From contig DBQZ01000144.1 in assembly GCA_002305435.1 (NCBI GenBank), forward strand, positions 8,564-22,189: 13,626 nucleotides of DNA, read 5' to 3'. The translations under genes were made by a program, and so were the position numbers. Below, piece by piece: positions 12,749 to 13,626 of the stretch. The stretch is from Clostridiales bacterium UBA1381. Lineage in GTDB: Bacteria; Bacillota; Clostridia; UBA1381. Position 1 is the stretch's first letter, and every line of letters begins with the position of its first letter. Below the pieces are notes generated by a model that did not search any database, was not told the origin of the DNA, and saw nothing but the letters and a program-made list of their open reading frames with translations.

Positions 12749-13626
12749 ATGAAAGGTACTATATCGGTAAGCTCCGAGAACATTTTCCCGGTTATAAAGA
12801 AATGGCTCTACTCCGATAAGGACATATTTTTACGTGAGCTTGTATCAAACGGCTGTGATGCGGTGACTAAGCTCAAAAAGCTTGTAAGCCTTGGTGAGGC
12901 TGAGGTTGAGGACGAGCCTGTATACCGCATAGACGTTGTACTCGACCGTGACAATAAAACGATCACCGTTTCCGATACCGGCATAGGCATGACGGCGGAG
13001 GAAATAGACAAATACATTACGCAGATAGCTTTCTCCGGCGCAAGCGATTTCCTTGCCAAATATAAGGAGGAGGATGATAAAGGTTCGCAGATAATCGGCC
13101 ATTTCGGTCTGGGATTTTACTCGGCGTTCATGGTAGCCGATTCTGTAGAGATAGACTCTCTGTCATATCTGCCGGGAGCAGCAGCTGCCAAATGGGTATG
13201 CGACGGCGGCATGGAGTACGAGATGAGCGAGGGCTCGCGCTCGGGCAGGGGTACCGACATAACGCTGCACATCGGTGAGGACAGCGAGGAGTTTTTAAAC
13301 GAATATACCCTGCGTTCCATACTTGACAAATACTGCTCTTTCCTGCCGGTAGAAGTGTATTTTAAGAGCCTTCCCACCGCAGAGGAATTATCCGAAAAGA
13401 AAGAGGATGACGATGCGTCTGAAACAGAGGAAAAGCCGGTAAACAACACCTCCCCGCTCTGGATGAAAAAGCCCTCCGAATGTACAGATGAAGAGTATAA
13501 GGAGTTTTACACGAACGTATTCCACGATTTTAACGAACCGCTTTTCTGGATACATCTAAACGTGGACTTCCCGTTTAACTTAAAAGGCATACTCTACTTC
13601 CCCAAGGTAAACCACGAGCTGGGACT
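12749..13626 (+). CDS. htpG: Hsp90 chaperone HtpG, N-terminal part (cut by window end)
   Basis: ATP-dependent cytoplasmic chaperone; 292 complete codons are present of an expected 620-650. The N-terminal GHKL ATPase domain shows FLRELVSNGCDA (27-38) with catalytic Glu30 and magnesium-binding Asn34, VSDTGIGM (74-81) with adenine-contacting Asp76, and the lid glycine motif IGHFGLGFYSAFMVAD. The middle domain begins around SPLWMKKPSE (235-244) and EEYKEFY. Between them lies an acidic stretch (212-229, ten Asp/Glu in 18). The common NASDA sequence is NGCDA here. ATG 12749 has GAAAGGAAG eight bases upstream. The gene sits alone behind a CIRCE operator and two candidate promoters, pointing to HrcA control. 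Nothing in the visible part suggests damage. Confidence 0.96.
   Translation, partial: MKGTISVSSENIFPVIKKWLYSDKDIFLRELVSNGCDAVTKLKKLVSLGEAEVEDEPVYRIDVVLDRDNKTITVSDTGIGMTAEEIDKYITQIAFSGASDFLAKYKEEDDKGSQIIGHFGLGFYSAFMVADSVEIDSLSYLPGAAAAKWVCDGGMEYEMSEGSRSGRGTDITLHIGEDSEEFLNEYTLRSILDKYCSFLPVEVYFKSLPTAEELSEKKEDDDASETEEKPVNNTSPLWMKKPSECTDEEYKEFYTNVFHDFNEPLFWIHLNVDFPFNLKGILYFPKVNHELG

Noticed and set aside
12845..13449. Minus-strand open frames opposite htpG
   Set aside because: The plus strand encodes an intact Hsp90 with all N-terminal ATPase motifs.
1..13626. tRNA or rRNA genes, CRISPR arrays, insertion sequences, attachment sites
   Set aside because: None seen: no direct-repeat arrays, no transposase or integrase coding sequence, no cloverleaf-like segments, and intergenic gaps are short and explained by promoters and terminators.

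Overview
The window looks like chromosomal DNA of an endospore-forming member of the Clostridia (Firmicutes/Bacillota). I infer this from a cysS-mrnC gene pair, a two-subunit transketolase, a SipL-type spore coat morphogenetic protein, the dipicolinate synthase genes dpaA and dpaB, a CIRCE operator, and strong purine-rich ribosome binding sites. I cannot name the genus. No mobile element, CRISPR array, tRNA or rRNA was seen, and the window reads as ordinary, well-ordered core genome.

Positions 1-3718 form a plus-strand run: the 3' part of cysS, overlapping mrnC (Mini-RNase III), the N- and C-terminal subunits of transketolase (overlapping by one base), and a small lipoprotein of unknown function. 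A bidirectional hairpin terminator at 3791-3834 separates this run from a minus-strand block. That block holds sipL (three SPOCS repeats plus LysM, with a sigma-E-like promoter) and, upstream of it behind its own terminator, a two-gene NfeD-SPFH membrane operon. That operon is read from a sigma-A promoter near 6868-6896.

A divergent promoter that matches the sigma-A consensus perfectly (6965-6993) drives a secreted protein of 624 residues. It has BNR-like propeller repeats followed by a copper-amine-oxidase-N type stalk domain. After its terminator come dpaA and dpaB, which make the dipicolinic acid stored in spores. A sigma-K-like site lies upstream of that terminator. dpaAB converges on a GH78 (alpha-L-rhamnosidase-like) gene across another bidirectional terminator. 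The GH78 gene probably starts at a TTG codon and has its own sigma-A promoter.

The last gene is htpG (Hsp90), cut by the window edge. It is preceded by a perfect CIRCE operator flanked by two candidate sigma-A promoters, which suggests HrcA heat-shock control.

Functionally the window mixes housekeeping (tRNA charging, rRNA processing, pentose phosphate pathway), late sporulation (coat attachment, dipicolinate), membrane organisation, glycan use and heat shock. I found no clear previously undescribed multi-gene system. The points most worth following up are the htpG control region, the dpaAB leader, the Glu-to-Asp change at the GH78 catalytic motif, and the strongly expressed secreted protein of unknown role.
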